Below are positions 1-9,402 of a stretch of DNA of 35,666 nt, piece after piece. Origin of the DNA: Legionellaceae bacterium (GTDB lineage Bacteria; Pseudomonadota; Gammaproteobacteria; Legionellales; Legionellaceae); assembly GCA_030696305.1 (NCBI GenBank), contig JAUYSP010000034.1:1-35666 (forward strand), written 5' to 3'. The number at the start of each line of letters is the position of its first letter. Position 1 is the stretch's first letter. The translations under genes were made by a program, and so were the position numbers. The notes below the pieces were generated by a model. That model was not told the origin of the DNA, made no database searches, and saw only the letters and a list, made by a program, of their open reading frames with translations.

Positions 1-31
1 ATATTAATTTTGATATTATACAGTCATAATT

Positions 32-117
32 GTCTTTGCGAGCGTTAGCGAAGCAATCCAGATATCGGAGTTTTTAAGTCACATCGATCTGGATTGCTTC
101 ACTTCGTTCGCAAAGAC
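32..117. repeat. imperfect long palindrome, interspersed-repeat type
   Basis: Two arms, 32-63 and 87-117, are reverse complements with a few mismatches and one indel. The left arm begins GTCTTTGCGAGCG and ends AAGCAATCCAGAT. The spacer is 23 nt. The RNA would form a roughly 31-bp hairpin. The TGCGAGCG...GAAGCAATCCAG theme is, from general knowledge, a widespread bacterial palindromic repeat. It lies upstream of the reverse transcriptase leader and may mark the edge of inserted DNA. Confidence 0.85.
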
Positions 118-194
118 GGCTATTTAATGGGACAACCCTGCCATAATCCCTATGCTGCCTTGCAAACAGTAATAAAGCGAACTACGCTAATAAT

Positions 195-302
195 GTGAGA
201 GAATGCTCATTCTGTAAAACAGAATTTTAGTATTGGCTCTTTTGATGAGGCTGCGGCTTTCAAAAACGGCTTAACTTTATCGTGATTATTACGTTCTCTC
301 AC
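195..302 (+). ncRNA. possible structured RNA leader upstream of the reverse transcriptase
   Basis: The 331 nt before the reverse transcriptase hold no convincing gene. Positions 195-205 (GTGAGAGAATG) pair with 292-302 (CGTTCTCTCAC), 11 pairs including one G-U, and enclose an 86-nt interior. Inside is a perfect 7-bp hairpin, 209-215 with 219-225 (ATTCTGT/ACAGAAT, loop AAA), and a weaker pairing of 240-245 with 260-265. The outer stem ends 29 nt before the start codon. Retrons and some defence reverse transcriptases (DRT2, DRT9) use a non-coding RNA directly upstream of the enzyme, so a template RNA is possible. No covariation is available, and the stem could instead be a translational control element. 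Confidence 0.35.
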
Positions 303-331
303 TACACGAATTTATTTAAGCGAGGTATCAT

Positions 332-1657
332 ATGTCCGATCTTCGACAGGCATTAACAAATCCAAGCTCCTATCAGAAGGCAATACAACAATCTCGTTAC
401 CATAGTCAATTGAGTACAAAACAAATAGAGAATATTTCATTTAATTTAGCTAATCTCGTACAAGATGGACGTTTTGAGTTTGCGCCCGCCTCGCAGACGC
501 AGTATCAACGTTTTGATGGGGCCTGGCGGCCCTGTTTACAATACTCATTGAATGATTTTCTAGTAAATAAAGTCATAACCAATAGCTTAACACAAAGTTT
601 CGAGCCAAAATGCTCCCCCAATGTTTATGGCTTTATGCCCCATCGTTCAGGTGCTCAAGCAGTAGCTAAATTTTGTCATTTTCTAAAAACGCAAGTCGAT
701 CAACAAGGTAAACTAGACATATGGATGATAATGTCGGATATTAAAAATGCTCACCAATCTTTTCCGATTCATAAAAATTCACTATTATGGGAAAAACTGG
801 GAAATTTGATATATCCTGAAACTGAACCCGTTGATCCGTATATAGATGCTTTAATTACTGCATCCATAGCCCCTTATTATTATACAAAGGATAAAAAATT
901 AGCCCAACACAATGCTGGTTTACCTACTGGAAATCCTATTTCAAATATTTTGCAAAATATTTATCTCACTGAGGTAGATGAGCTCATACCAAAATGCCCA
1001 GACATTTTTTATGCGCGTTACGGAGATGATGTATTAATAGCTGGAAATAACAAACAAACTATTCTTGATTGGGAGGAGGCATTTTTTAACTGCCTTAAAA
1101 AGTTAGAGTTAACTCCAAACATGCGAAAACATCAACACATTTATTTTTCAAAAAACGGATATCGTAGTAATGACGTTAATTTTATAGGGAAAAATACATT
1201 ATTCTTTTTAAGACAGGTGATCACAGCAGATGGTTCTATTTATTTACCTAAAATTGAAAATCATCTGTTTTATGTACGATGTCGTCAATCTATTATAAAA
1301 AATCATCATCTGTGTCAAAGTAAATTAATAGATGAACAAGGGAAATTTATATGTCATCGTTTAGCAGATGAGCTACTACATCTCAATTTGAAAAATACAC
1401 ACAAAATACATACATTGACAGTTAGACCCGACAGCAATAAAGATTGCAACATCATGTTATGTGCACATTCACATTCATTTCTAAAAGAAATGGACAGAAA
1501 AATTGCCGAGATGATTGCGGAAGAACTTTCAGGGATAGCAGGGAGTAAAGCCTTTCGTGTTATTCCTTACAAAAAAATAAGAGCTGAGTGGGGTTTGCCA
1601 TCTCTGGTAAAAATGGTTAATCAATTTCATTCCGTGCGACGCAACGGTCTCAATTGA
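332..1657 (+). CDS. stand-alone reverse transcriptase, group II intron-like or unknown-group (UG) lineage
   Basis: This 441-residue protein carries the RT palm and fingers motifs in order: R66-P-C-L-Q-Y-S-L (motif 2), NVYGFMPHRSGAQA (about 97-110), DIKNAHQSF with Asp136 (motif A), GLPTGNPISNILQNIYL (197-213, motif B), YGDD (230-233, motif C catalytic Asp pair), LTPNMRKHQ (motif D) and VNFIGK (282-287). It should make cDNA from an RNA template. The roughly 150 residues after the palm may form a thumb, but I see no group II maturase or HNH domain, no intron RNA around it, and no retron VTG signature. The ATG at 332 has a Shine-Dalgarno-like AAGCGAGGT about 5 nt upstream. It converges on rsmJ and has no obvious partner gene. 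An antiphage DRT-type role is an inference; the RT assignment itself is firm. Confidence 0.9.
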   Translation: MSDLRQALTNPSSYQKAIQQSRYHSQLSTKQIENISFNLANLVQDGRFEFAPASQTQYQRFDGAWRPCLQYSLNDFLVNKVITNSLTQSFEPKCSPNVYGFMPHRSGAQAVAKFCHFLKTQVDQQGKLDIWMIMSDIKNAHQSFPIHKNSLLWEKLGNLIYPETEPVDPYIDALITASIAPYYYTKDKKLAQHNAGLPTGNPISNILQNIYLTEVDELIPKCPDIFYARYGDDVLIAGNNKQTILDWEEAFFNCLKKLELTPNMRKHQHIYFSKNGYRSNDVNFIGKNTLFFLRQVITADGSIYLPKIENHLFYVRCRQSIIKNHHLCQSKLIDEQGKFICHRLADELLHLNLKNTHKIHTLTVRPDSNKDCNIMLCAHSHSFLKEMDRKIAEMIAEELSGIAGSKAFRVIPYKKIRAEWGLPSLVKMVNQFHSVRRNGLN

Positions 1658-1704
1658 CGTTTATTATTTAAATTTGGATGTTAATCAGCATTAATCATTG
1701 CCTG

Positions 1705-2451
1705 TTATATATTAAGAGCGTTTCTCAAATACAAATCAAAACGAATTGTTTTTCCAGGGAACGATTGATCGGGTTTTACCAAGGGAGGGCTATTTTGAGG
1801 CCATTTGACTACAACTCTATTGCGTGTTCGTTTACATGCCAGTTGAATAAGCTGGTTGGCATCTAAATCCGGTCCAAAGAGCGTTTGCAATGCTTGCATA
1901 TCCTTTTTAACTAAGGCAGATTTTTGCCTTTCAGGATGCATAGGATCAATATAAATCACGTCTGGATATATTTCTTTAGAAAGATCTTGTAAATAATCAA
2001 GCGCATCTTTGTATACTAAGTTTAATGCCAAGGGGTTTGAATTTGTTTGATTGAGTCGTTTTAACGCATCGGCCAATAAAGCCGCCATGATGGGTTGACG
2101 CTCTAACATAGTCACTTCTGCACCCAAACTCGCCAATACTGCCGCATCTCGGCCCCAACCTGCGGTTACGTCTAGAATGCGCATGCCAGGTTTAGGTTTA
2201 CAGGCTCGAACTAAGCCTTGCTGTTTCCCCGCATTGCGACGTCGCTCCCACATGGGATCATTAAAATTAATAAATAAAGGAGAAAAATTAGCGATCAATA
2301 ACTCCAGTCGATCGGCAGTTAAATTTAAGCGAGGTAACGCATGATTATCTAAAGTAAAGTGGTACGTGGATGCAAGTGCTTGAGCTGTATCAAACAACTC
2401 ATCACCTGCAAATCCTAAAGGAATATACGTATTAGAATCCGAAATTCTCAT
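1705..2451 (-). CDS. rsmJ: 16S rRNA (guanine-1516-N2)-methyltransferase RsmJ
   Basis: The 248-residue product matches the RsmJ/YhiQ family, which methylates G1516 of 16S rRNA in the small subunit using S-adenosylmethionine. The Rossmann SAM-binding motif is ILDVTAGWGRDAAVLASLG (roughly 92-110). The family block YIDPMHPERQKSALVKKDMQ and the following LFGPDLDA are present. The ATG shares one base with the glyS stop (TAATG), which suggests translational coupling as the last gene of the dsbA-like/glyQ/glyS/rsmJ series. The length is normal. Its 3' end converges on the reverse transcriptase gene, 47 nt away, with no clear terminator hairpin between them. Confidence 0.95.
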   Translation of the reverse strand: MRISDSNTYIPLGFAGDELFDTAQALASTYHFTLDNHALPRLNLTADRLELLIANFSPLFINFNDPMWERRRNAGKQQGLVRACKPKPGMRILDVTAGWGRDAAVLASLGAEVTMLERQPIMAALLADALKRLNQTNSNPLALNLVYKDALDYLQDLSKEIYPDVIYIDPMHPERQKSALVKKDMQALQTLFGPDLDANQLIQLACKRTRNRVVVKWPQNSPPLVKPDQSFPGKTIRFDLYLRNALNI

Positions 2452-4580
2452 TAACTTACAGAGTCAGAGGAAACGCCCATACGTGCACCCACTGCAATAT
2501 TGCCCAGTAGAGCAATATCCGCAACACCTTGTAGTAACTGTTGCAATCGAACTAATAAGCATAATCGGTTTTGTTTAATTTGCTCATCATCAACTAACAC
2601 CATTACCTGATCAAAAAATGCATCTAAAGGTTGTTTAAGGCTAGCCAGTTGACTTAAAATAAAACTGTAATCGCCTGTGACATAATGGGGTTCTGACGAT
2701 TTTTCGATTAATTTCATTTGTTCATATAAAGCTTGTTCTGCTGGCTCGGTTAATAAACTCACTTGAACTTTTTTACTTTTACGGCTCGAACCATCAACCG
2801 CCTGTGACAATAAGTTATTCACTCGTTTGCAAATAGCTGACAATGAAGCGGCCTCAGGCATTTGCACAAACATGACCAAGGCATTAATACGCTTATCTGC
2901 ATCAAATAACCATTCATCTTGGCGTGCTCTAACAGCATACACAAATTCCAAAGGAATGCCTTTTGCTTGGTAATACGATTGCATACGTTCTAAAATAAAG
3001 TGTTTTAATTCGAGCATTAAGGCGTGAGCAGAATCGGGCAATCGATCGCCATATGCACGATACATTTCTTCAATTAATGTCGATATATTTACTTGCACAG
3101 GCATTAAAATTAACATCCGCACAATAGCTAGGGCATGCCGCCGTAGTTTAAATGGATCTTTTACTCCAGTTGGTTTTTGACCAATTCCAAATAACCCAAC
3201 CATAGTATCTAAACGATCTGCTAACGATAACGCCGTTCCAAGAGGGGATGCTGGCAAATTATCGCCAGCGAATTTCGGCATATATTGTTCATTTAACGCT
3301 TCGGCTACTGCCATTGACTCACCATCATAGTGTGCGTAATAATAGCCCATTAAACCTTGTAACTCAGGAAATTCGCCAACCATCCCCGTCAATAAATCGC
3401 ATTTAGATAAGTAAGCTGCGCGCTGCGCCTGCTCTCGATTTAATTCTAAGGGTTGAGCTAAATAATCCATTAAACAAGCCATTCTTCTTGTCTTATCAGC
3501 TAAACTGCCCAAGCGAACTTGAAATATCACTTTTTCTGTAGCAGGAACATGGTGGTTTAATGGTTGTTTTTTATCTTGATGATAGAAAAATGCAGCATCA
3601 CTTAATCGTGCACGCATTACTTTCTCATTACCCAAAATTACCCGCATAGGATCACTGCTTTGTATGTTAGTAACCGTTATAAAATGTGGGCAAAGTTGAC
3701 CGTTCTTATCACGTAAAGCAAAACATTTTTGATGCGATTGCATGGATGCAATGAGCGCTTCTGAAGGCACCGCCAAAAAAGCTGAATCGAAACTAGCCAG
3801 CATTGCTTGTGGCCATTCAACAATGGAAGTTACTTCATCTAACAACGATTCAGGTACTATCGCTTGCATATCATGTTCGGTAGCCAGTTGGTTGATTTGT
3901 TGGCTAATCAGTTGCCTGCGATAGCTAAAATCTGCAATGACCATTGCATCTTTTAGCGACGACTCATACAAACAAGGCACCGCAATTTTCACTGCTTGAG
4001 GATGATGAAAACGATGTCCATAAGTCAAATCTCCCGTTGCTACGCCAAGAATTGTTCCAGGGAGGACTTCATCACCAAAAAGCAGCACAGCCCAATGGAC
4101 CGGACGGCTAAATTCCGCATCACCATCGCCCCACCTCATCGGTTTGGCAATCGGTAAAGCAGCTAGGGAATCGTTTACCAGAGATAACAATAAATCGCGG
4201 GTTTGCATGCCAGGTTGCAAGGCTTCATAAGCCCACCAAGTACCTTTATCCGTTGTAATCTGTGTCAACGCATCAATTCCCACGCCGCACGATTTTGCAA
4301 AACCTAATAATGCCGGTAAAGGCTTTCCTTCTGCATCCATAGATACATTAACTGCTGGACCTCTTCGCGATATCGATTGACTTGCTTGCGTGGTTTCAAC
4401 ATCATGAATTAATACAGCCAAGCGTCTTGGTGTCGCAAAAGCGCGGACCTTCCCATAGCCAATATTACCTTTAGATAACGCAGCGCTAATATTAGATGCC
4501 AGTGATTCTGACAATAATTTTACTGCCCCGGATGGAAGCTCTTCAGTTCCTAATTCAAATAAAAAATCATGTGATTTCAC
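2451..4580 (-). CDS. glyS: glycyl-tRNA synthetase beta subunit
   Basis: The 709-residue protein begins [15 protein letters not shown], the signature of the beta chain of the bacterial alpha2beta2 glycyl-tRNA synthetase. The beta subunit recognises tRNA-Gly, with HD-like and C-terminal anticodon-binding regions, while the alpha subunit carries aminoacylation. Family blocks such as [22 protein letters not shown] and the [20 protein letters not shown]...DPFKLRR region are all present. It is slightly longer than E. coli GlyS (about 689). It overlaps the end of glyQ by 14 nt and the start of rsmJ by 1 nt, so the three are probably co-transcribed. Confidence 0.97.
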   Translation of the reverse strand: MKSHDFLFELGTEELPSGAVKLLSESLASNISAALSKGNIGYGKVRAFATPRRLAVLIHDVETTQASQSISRRGPAVNVSMDAEGKPLPALLGFAKSCGVGIDALTQITTDKGTWWAYEALQPGMQTRDLLLSLVNDSLAALPIAKPMRWGDGDAEFSRPVHWAVLLFGDEVLPGTILGVATGDLTYGHRFHHPQAVKIAVPCLYESSLKDAMVIADFSYRRQLISQQINQLATEHDMQAIVPESLLDEVTSIVEWPQAMLASFDSAFLAVPSEALIASMQSHQKCFALRDKNGQLCPHFITVTNIQSSDPMRVILGNEKVMRARLSDAAFFYHQDKKQPLNHHVPATEKVIFQVRLGSLADKTRRMACLMDYLAQPLELNREQAQRAAYLSKCDLLTGMVGEFPELQGLMGYYYAHYDGESMAVAEALNEQYMPKFAGDNLPASPLGTALSLADRLDTMVGLFGIGQKPTGVKDPFKLRRHALAIVRMLILMPVQVNISTLIEEMYRAYGDRLPDSAHALMLELKHFILERMQSYYQAKGIPLEFVYAVRARQDEWLFDADKRINALVMFVQMPEAASLSAICKRVNNLLSQAVDGSSRKSKKVQVSLLTEPAEQALYEQMKLIEKSSEPHYVTGDYSFILSQLASLKQPLDAFFDQVMVLVDDEQIKQNRLCLLVRLQQLLQGVADIALLGNIAVGARMGVSSDSVS

Positions 4581-5445
4581 AATTTACCTGCTTATAATAC
4601 GTTTGTGCAACGGCCCTAGATAATTCTCTGACACGTAAAATATAACGCTGACGTTCAGTTACCGAGATCGCATGCCGAGCATCTAATAAATTAAAACTAT
4701 GGGATGCTTTAATCACCATTTCATAAGCAGGCAAAGCCAATTGTAACTCAACCAATTTTTTTGCTTCTGCTTCATAATAGTCAAATTGTTTAAATAAAAA
4801 ATCAACATTCGCGTGTTCAAAATTATAAGCGGATTGTTGAACTTCATTTTCAAAAAACACATCACCATAAGTAACTATACCATTTACCGTGTTAGCCCAG
4901 GGCATATTAAAAATACTATCTACCCCCAGTAGCGACATAGCTAACCGCTCCAGACCATAGGTCAGCTCACCTGTAACTGGTTTACAAGGCAAACCACCCA
5001 CCTGTTGAAAGTAGGTAAATTGTGACACTTCCATGCCATTTTGCCATACTTCCCAACCTAGTCCCCACGCACCTAATGATGGCGATTCCCAGTTATCTTC
5101 AACAAAACGAATATCATCTTCCAATGGATCAACACCTAATGCGCGTAGAGAATCCAAATATTTATCTTGAATATCCAGAGGCGACGGCTTGAGTACCACT
5201 TGAAATTGATAATAATGTTGCACACGATTAGGATTTTCACCATAACGACCATCGGTAGGTCGTCTGGATGGTTGTACATAGGCAGCAGCCCATGGTTTCG
5301 GGCCAATAGCACGCAAAAAGGTCGCTGGATGAAATGTGCCAGCACCTACTTCCATATCCAGTGGTTGTATAATCAAACAACCCTGCTCAGCCCAAAACTG
5401 TTGCAGGGTCAAAATAATATCTTGAAACGTATTCGGTTTACCCAT
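4567..5445 (-). CDS. glyQ: glycyl-tRNA synthetase alpha subunit
   Basis: The 292-residue product is a class II aminoacyl-tRNA synthetase catalytic subunit. It starts [18 protein letters not shown] and contains [38 protein letters not shown], and the [10 protein letters not shown] and [12 protein letters not shown] blocks typical of GlyQ. With GlyS it charges tRNA-Gly. The length is close to that of E. coli GlyQ (303). The ATG at 5445 follows the stop of the DsbA-like gene by 3 nt and has a GGAAAG ribosome-binding site. The 3' end overlaps glyS by 14 nt. Confidence 0.97.
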   Translation of the reverse strand: MGKPNTFQDIILTLQQFWAEQGCLIIQPLDMEVGAGTFHPATFLRAIGPKPWAAAYVQPSRRPTDGRYGENPNRVQHYYQFQVVLKPSPLDIQDKYLDSLRALGVDPLEDDIRFVEDNWESPSLGAWGLGWEVWQNGMEVSQFTYFQQVGGLPCKPVTGELTYGLERLAMSLLGVDSIFNMPWANTVNGIVTYGDVFFENEVQQSAYNFEHANVDFLFKQFDYYEAEAKKLVELQLALPAYEMVIKASHSFNLLDARHAISVTERQRYILRVRELSRAVAQTYYKQVNCEIT

Positions 5446-5448
5446 TAA

Positions 5449-6231
5449 TTACTTTCCAGCCGCTTTATTGATTAATTTTTGTAATGCCTCAGCACTTGCA
5501 GCACCAGGAATAAATGCTGTTTCACTGCCTGGTTTAAATTGCCCATTCGGTGTTGATAATACGATAAAGGCAGGTGTGCCCATCAAATGGATTTTCTCAG
5601 CCAGTTTTCGATTTGCACTCAACATATCAGCTACTGATTTACCATTCATATCCGCTTTTAACTTAGCCATATTTAAACCAGCATGTTCTGCAATGGCCAT
5701 AACTTTTTTCTCATCTAAATGCCCGTCTGCTTTGAGTAACTCGCCTTGGACAAGTAGATATTTACTTTGTATTGCAGCAGCAATCACCATTTTCGATGCT
5801 AATTCAGACTCTTTTCCAAAAATTGGAAACTCTTTATAGACCACTCGTAAATTCGGATTTTTATTAATCAATTCACTGATGACTGGCTTCATTTTTTTAC
5901 AATGAATACATTGATAGTCGAAAAATTCAACTAGCGTGACATCCCCTTTGGGATTCCCTGCTACAGTAAGTGTACCATCAGACAATTCAACGGCGTGCTG
6001 TGCAATAGCTGATTTCGCTTCTTTTTGCATTGCTTGTTGTTGTTTTTGCTGTAAGGCTTGCGATGCTTCGATTAATACATCTGGATTAGTAACTAAGTAA
6101 TCATGGATTACCTGTTCAATTTCTTTTTTATGTTCAGGAGTCATTGTGCTGTTGCTAGTTTCAGCATTTACGACAGATACTCCCATCGCAGCTACTAATA
6201 CGCTAGCTGTGAATACATGAGTTAATTTCAT
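5449..6231 (-). CDS. periplasmic DsbA-family thiol oxidoreductase, Com1-like
   Basis: The 260-residue protein has a Sec signal peptide: a basic start, hydrophobic residues 7-21, and likely cleavage after Ala23 in VNA|E. A Gln-rich helical segment (about 60-75) precedes a thioredoxin fold with active site FFDYQCIHCKK (Cys108, Cys111) and a cis-proline loop MGTPAF. The layout resembles Com1 of Coxiella and DsbA2-type proteins of Legionella, which shuffle disulfides in exported proteins. It is transcribed just ahead of glyQ (3-nt gap) and is probably the first gene of that operon. The CIHC dipeptide differs from the CPHC of classical DsbA, so a role as oxidase or isomerase cannot be decided from sequence. 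Confidence 0.88.
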   Translation of the reverse strand: MKLTHVFTASVLVAAMGVSVVNAETSNSTMTPEHKKEIEQVIHDYLVTNPDVLIEASQALQQKQQQAMQKEAKSAIAQHAVELSDGTLTVAGNPKGDVTLVEFFDYQCIHCKKMKPVISELINKNPNLRVVYKEFPIFGKESELASKMVIAAAIQSKYLLVQGELLKADGHLDEKKVMAIAEHAGLNMAKLKADMNGKSVADMLSANRKLAEKIHLMGTPAFIVLSTPNGQFKPGSETAFIPGAASAEALQKLINKAAGK

Positions 6232-6316
6232 ATTATTTTTCTCCGAGTGCTACAAATTATAAAAACGAAACCCTAGCATTTGCCTGGCTTAAATTCAATA
6301 GGTTTTTACTACAAGT

Positions 6317-8470
6317 CTATTGCAGATTTGCATATGCAAGCACCAACCATTTCGAACCGTGTTCTGCAAATTTCACCTGAATACGCGTATGAGCACCACT
6401 TCCTTCAATACTTAATACAACCCCATCTCCAAATTTGGCATGAGTTACCGATTGCCCTAAATGAAAACCACTACTATCTCCTATTGATCCCGAAGCGGAT
6501 GATTTAGGCATGGCAGGTGGTTGGAAACGGGTTTTAGCTCGCACTTCATCCAATAGCTCAGCAGGCAACTCACTTAAAAAACGCGACGGTCGATGATACT
6601 CTTCACGACCATATTGGCGACGAATTTCTGCATACGACAAAACAAGTTTTTCCATTGCGCGAGTCATTCCCACGTAACACAACCGTCGTTCTTCTTCCAT
6701 ACGCCCTGGCTCGTCCATTGACTGCCTGCCAGGAAATAATCCCTCTTCCATTCCGACTAAAAATACGACCGGAAACTCCAAACCCTTAGCTGAATGCAGG
6801 GTCATCATATGAACATATTGCTCATGTGCAGCAGCTTGCATTTCGCCAGCTTCGAGAGAAGCATGGGATAAAAATGAAACGAGCAATGGCATTTCATCCT
6901 CAGTTTCTTCATAGCGGAATTGCTTCCCTGCATTGATTAATTCTTGCAGGTTTTGTAATTTGGATTCCGCTTGATCGCCTTTTAATTTAGTAAAGTGCGA
7001 ATATAATCCTGACTGGTTAATAACGAGCTCAAGCTGTTCATCCAGTCCCAATTCTATAGTTTCTGCCTGTAAACGTTGAATCAATAGAATAAATTGAGAT
7101 AAAGCTGTTGAAGCTCGTTGTGGTAAGTGATTTGACTCGATTAATTGAACCGCTGCTTGCCAAAGTGAAATTTGTTCAGCATGCGCCAACGATCTAATTT
7201 CTTCTAATGTTTTTTCGCCAATGCCACGCGTCGGAAAATTAACAACCCGCTCAAAAGCCGCAGCATCATTTGGATTTGCAATCAAACGTAAATAAGCTAA
7301 GGTATCTTTAATTTCTGCACGTTCATAAAAACGAACGCCCCCATGAATGCGATACGCAATACCCGCGCGTAAAAACGATTCCTCAATAACTCGAGACTGA
7401 GCATTGGAACGATACAGCACAGCAATATGTTTCAATGGTCGACCGCGTTGTAACTCCATACCAACACGTTCACTAACAAATCGCGCTTCGTCTAATTCAT
7501 TAAAAGCACTAAATACAGTAATTTTTTCACCTGTTTGACCAGCGGTCCACAAGTCTTTGCCCATGCGTGATTGGTTATGGGTGATTAACGTATTTGCAGC
7601 TTGTAAAATAATCGACGTAGAACGATAATTTTGCTCTAAGCGAATCACTTGGGTGTGAGGAAAATCCTGTGAAAAACGCTGAATATTTTCAACTTTTGCA
7701 CCACGCCATCCATAAATTGACTGATCATCATCACCAACTACCATCACGGCAGCATGCTCACCTGCCAGCAAACGAATCCAAGCGTATTGAATGGTATTTG
7801 TATCTTGAAATTCATCCACTAATATTGCTTGAAACCGTTCTCGATAATGAGCTAGTAAACGTTGATTATCCCGTAGCAATTCAAAGGTGCGTAACAACAA
7901 CTCAGCAAAATCGATCACACCTGCCGCTTGGCATGCCTGCTCATAGGCTTGATAAATTTGTAACCTAACTTTATCCGGCCCATAATGCTGCACATGAATA
8001 TGCTGAGGCCGTAAGCCCTCATCTTTTTTACTATTGATAAATGATTGCGCTGGCTTTACTGGCCATTGATCTGAGTCTAAATTGAGGCTTGCAATCACTC
8101 GCTTAATCATGCGTTCTTGATCGTCGCTATCTAAAATATGAAATTGCTCAGGTAATCTGGCTTCAGTATAATGTCTTCGTAAAATGCGATGGCATAATCC
8201 ATGAAATGTGCCAACCCACAATCCTACGGAAGAACAGTGCAGTGCTTGGCTTAATCGCGTTTTCATTTCTTCTGCAGCTTTATTAGTAAACGTTACAGCC
8301 AATATAGATTGTGGCGTTAGTCGAGCTTCATGAATTAACCACGCAATGCGACTCACCAAAACCCGTGTCTTACCACTTCCAGCACCAGCTAAAACAAGCG
8401 TATTACCTAAAGAAGCCGTAACCGCTTGCCTTTGGTGTTCATTTAATTCGTCTATTCCAACATGACTCAC
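6317..8470 (-). CDS. uvrD: DNA helicase II (UvrD), superfamily 1
   Basis: The 717-residue protein aligns along its full length with UvrD, the 3'-5' helicase of nucleotide-excision and mismatch repair. Visible motifs are Q motif LNEHQRQAV, Walker A AGAGSGKTR, Ia AVTFTNKAAEEM, Walker B LVDEFQDTN, motif III GDDDQSIYGWRGA, motif IV LEQNYRS, motif V TLHSAKGLEF and motif VI RRLCYVGMTRA. The C-terminal tudor-like tail (GQSVTHAKFGDGVV...KWLVLAYANL) is kept. The start is GTG at 8470, since no in-frame ATG lies nearby at the conserved N-terminus. It is a single transcription unit between the dsbA-like gene and the divergent C1q-like gene. Confidence 0.97.
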   Translation of the reverse strand: MSHVGIDELNEHQRQAVTASLGNTLVLAGAGSGKTRVLVSRIAWLIHEARLTPQSILAVTFTNKAAEEMKTRLSQALHCSSVGLWVGTFHGLCHRILRRHYTEARLPEQFHILDSDDQERMIKRVIASLNLDSDQWPVKPAQSFINSKKDEGLRPQHIHVQHYGPDKVRLQIYQAYEQACQAAGVIDFAELLLRTFELLRDNQRLLAHYRERFQAILVDEFQDTNTIQYAWIRLLAGEHAAVMVVGDDDQSIYGWRGAKVENIQRFSQDFPHTQVIRLEQNYRSTSIILQAANTLITHNQSRMGKDLWTAGQTGEKITVFSAFNELDEARFVSERVGMELQRGRPLKHIAVLYRSNAQSRVIEESFLRAGIAYRIHGGVRFYERAEIKDTLAYLRLIANPNDAAAFERVVNFPTRGIGEKTLEEIRSLAHAEQISLWQAAVQLIESNHLPQRASTALSQFILLIQRLQAETIELGLDEQLELVINQSGLYSHFTKLKGDQAESKLQNLQELINAGKQFRYEETEDEMPLLVSFLSHASLEAGEMQAAAHEQYVHMMTLHSAKGLEFPVVFLVGMEEGLFPGRQSMDEPGRMEEERRLCYVGMTRAMEKLVLSYAEIRRQYGREEYHRPSRFLSELPAELLDEVRAKTRFQPPAMPKSSASGSIGDSSGFHLGQSVTHAKFGDGVVLSIEGSGAHTRIQVKFAEHGSKWLVLAYANLQ

Positions 8471-8565
8471 GTTTAATTATCCAGAAACGAAATTTTGCAG
8501 AAGAGTACCATATTCATAAAAAACATATTAGTATGTCGAAGAGGATATTTCACAAGGAGAGGTCA

Positions 8566-9084
8566 ATGCGTTTAACTAAATTAGTCAATTTCATCTTTTT
8601 ACCCATAGTTTGTATATTACTCGCTACAAACGCGAATTCAGCTGCTATCGAATACACCCAGCTCACAAGCACACAAAATCAGCCAGCTATCAATGCATCT
8701 AATTTAGTTGCTTTCGAAACAGTAGATGGTATTCAAAATATTGGTAGTGCATTAAATAAAGTTGTTATTAAAGATAGCGGGTTTTATTTTATAATGGCTG
8801 TAGGACAAGCAGGCTTAATAAAAAGCGACGCATCAGGAACAGGGTATGTTGACTTATGGTTAATAAAAAATGGCACGCCACTCCCAAACACTGGAACCAG
8901 ACAAGGTGTCAACGCCGAAATGACCGGTAGTATTGTTACGCAAGCTATCATTCAATTGAACGCTGGCGATTCATTAAGTATAGGTTTTTCGGCCAGTAAT
9001 CCGTCGTTTGGTCTGTTGTCCATACCTGCAACAGCATCTGTGCCAACAGTGACAAGTTTTTCATTAACGATATATAAAATCTAA
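8566..9084 (+). CDS. secreted C1q/TNF-like jelly-roll protein
   Basis: I place the start at ATG 8566, not at an in-frame ATG at 8533, because AAGGAGAGG ends 3 nt before it and the resulting 172-residue protein then opens with a clean signal peptide (RLTKLVNFIFLPIVCILLATNANSA). The mature part shows the bacterial C1q/TNF-like beta-sandwich pattern: NASNLVAFETVDGIQNI, DSGFYFIMAVGQAG, VDLWLIKNGTPLPNTGTRQG and LNAGDSLSIGFSAS. Such domains usually trimerise and bind ligands at the cell surface. There are no neighbours of related function. The biochemical role is unknown; the fold call is moderately firm and secretion is likely. Confidence 0.7.
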   Translation: MRLTKLVNFIFLPIVCILLATNANSAAIEYTQLTSTQNQPAINASNLVAFETVDGIQNIGSALNKVVIKDSGFYFIMAVGQAGLIKSDASGTGYVDLWLIKNGTPLPNTGTRQGVNAEMTGSIVTQAIIQLNAGDSLSIGFSASNPSFGLLSIPATASVPTVTSFSLTIYKI

Positions 9085-9119
9085 ATACAAATTTCTTGAT
9101 CACGTCGACACCGCAATCA

Positions 9120-9191
9120 TGCAAGTCATGAACAATACTTGCAGAAGCTCCTTGCTGGAAGGTGATTCTTAGAACACAGTTATTCTAAGAA
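9120..9191. other. two hairpins after the C1q-like gene
   Basis: TGCAAGT (9120-9126) pairs perfectly with ACTTGCA (9137-9143), and TTCTTAGAA (9166-9174) pairs with TTCTAAGAA (9183-9191). Neither is followed by a T-run, so they are not textbook intrinsic terminators. They may still stabilise the 3' end of the transcript. Apart from these and the repeat at 9203-9279, the 318-nt spacer 9085-9402 shows nothing recognisable. Confidence 0.5.
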
Positions 9192-9202
9192 GAAACACAG
9201 TA

Positions 9203-9279
9203 TCTGTTGACAATTCATATTCTACGTCCCGCAGACAAGCCGCGGGACGTAGGCCTTGTGGAAATGAATTGTCAACAGA
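9203..9279. repeat. nested palindromic repeat, CCGCGG family
   Basis: The outer arms 9203-9218 (TCTGTTGACAATTCAT) and 9264-9279 are perfect inverted repeats of 16 bp. Inside them, 9222-9232 (CTACGTCCCGC) and 9242-9252 pair perfectly over 11 bp with a 9-nt loop. The core and flank recur at 18597-18724 and around the mobile region at 25485 and 29408-29463. It is therefore an interspersed element and not only a local terminator. Confidence 0.85.
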
Positions 9280-9402
9280 CCCTAGCAAGGGGTATTAGCC
9301 ACCCTAACTCTAGAATAAGAGCCTGAAAATTCCACCTAAACATTCTATTTCACTTCCCTGCCACAAACTCATGGTGTAACATACTATTTTAAGCCTGAAC
9401 TA

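Noticed and set aside
195-1657. Classical retron (msr-msd RNA plus RT)
   Set aside because: The enclosing stem is suggestive, but the enzyme lacks the retron VTG-type C-terminal region and aligns better with group II-like motifs. The enclosed RNA is also short and lacks a clear long msd hairpin.
332-1657. Diversity-generating retroelement
   Set aside because: I see no template/variable repeat pair and no variable-protein gene near the RT.
5167-5448. Open frame antisense to glyQ
   Set aside because: It lies wholly inside the conserved glyQ gene and shows no recognisable protein pattern.
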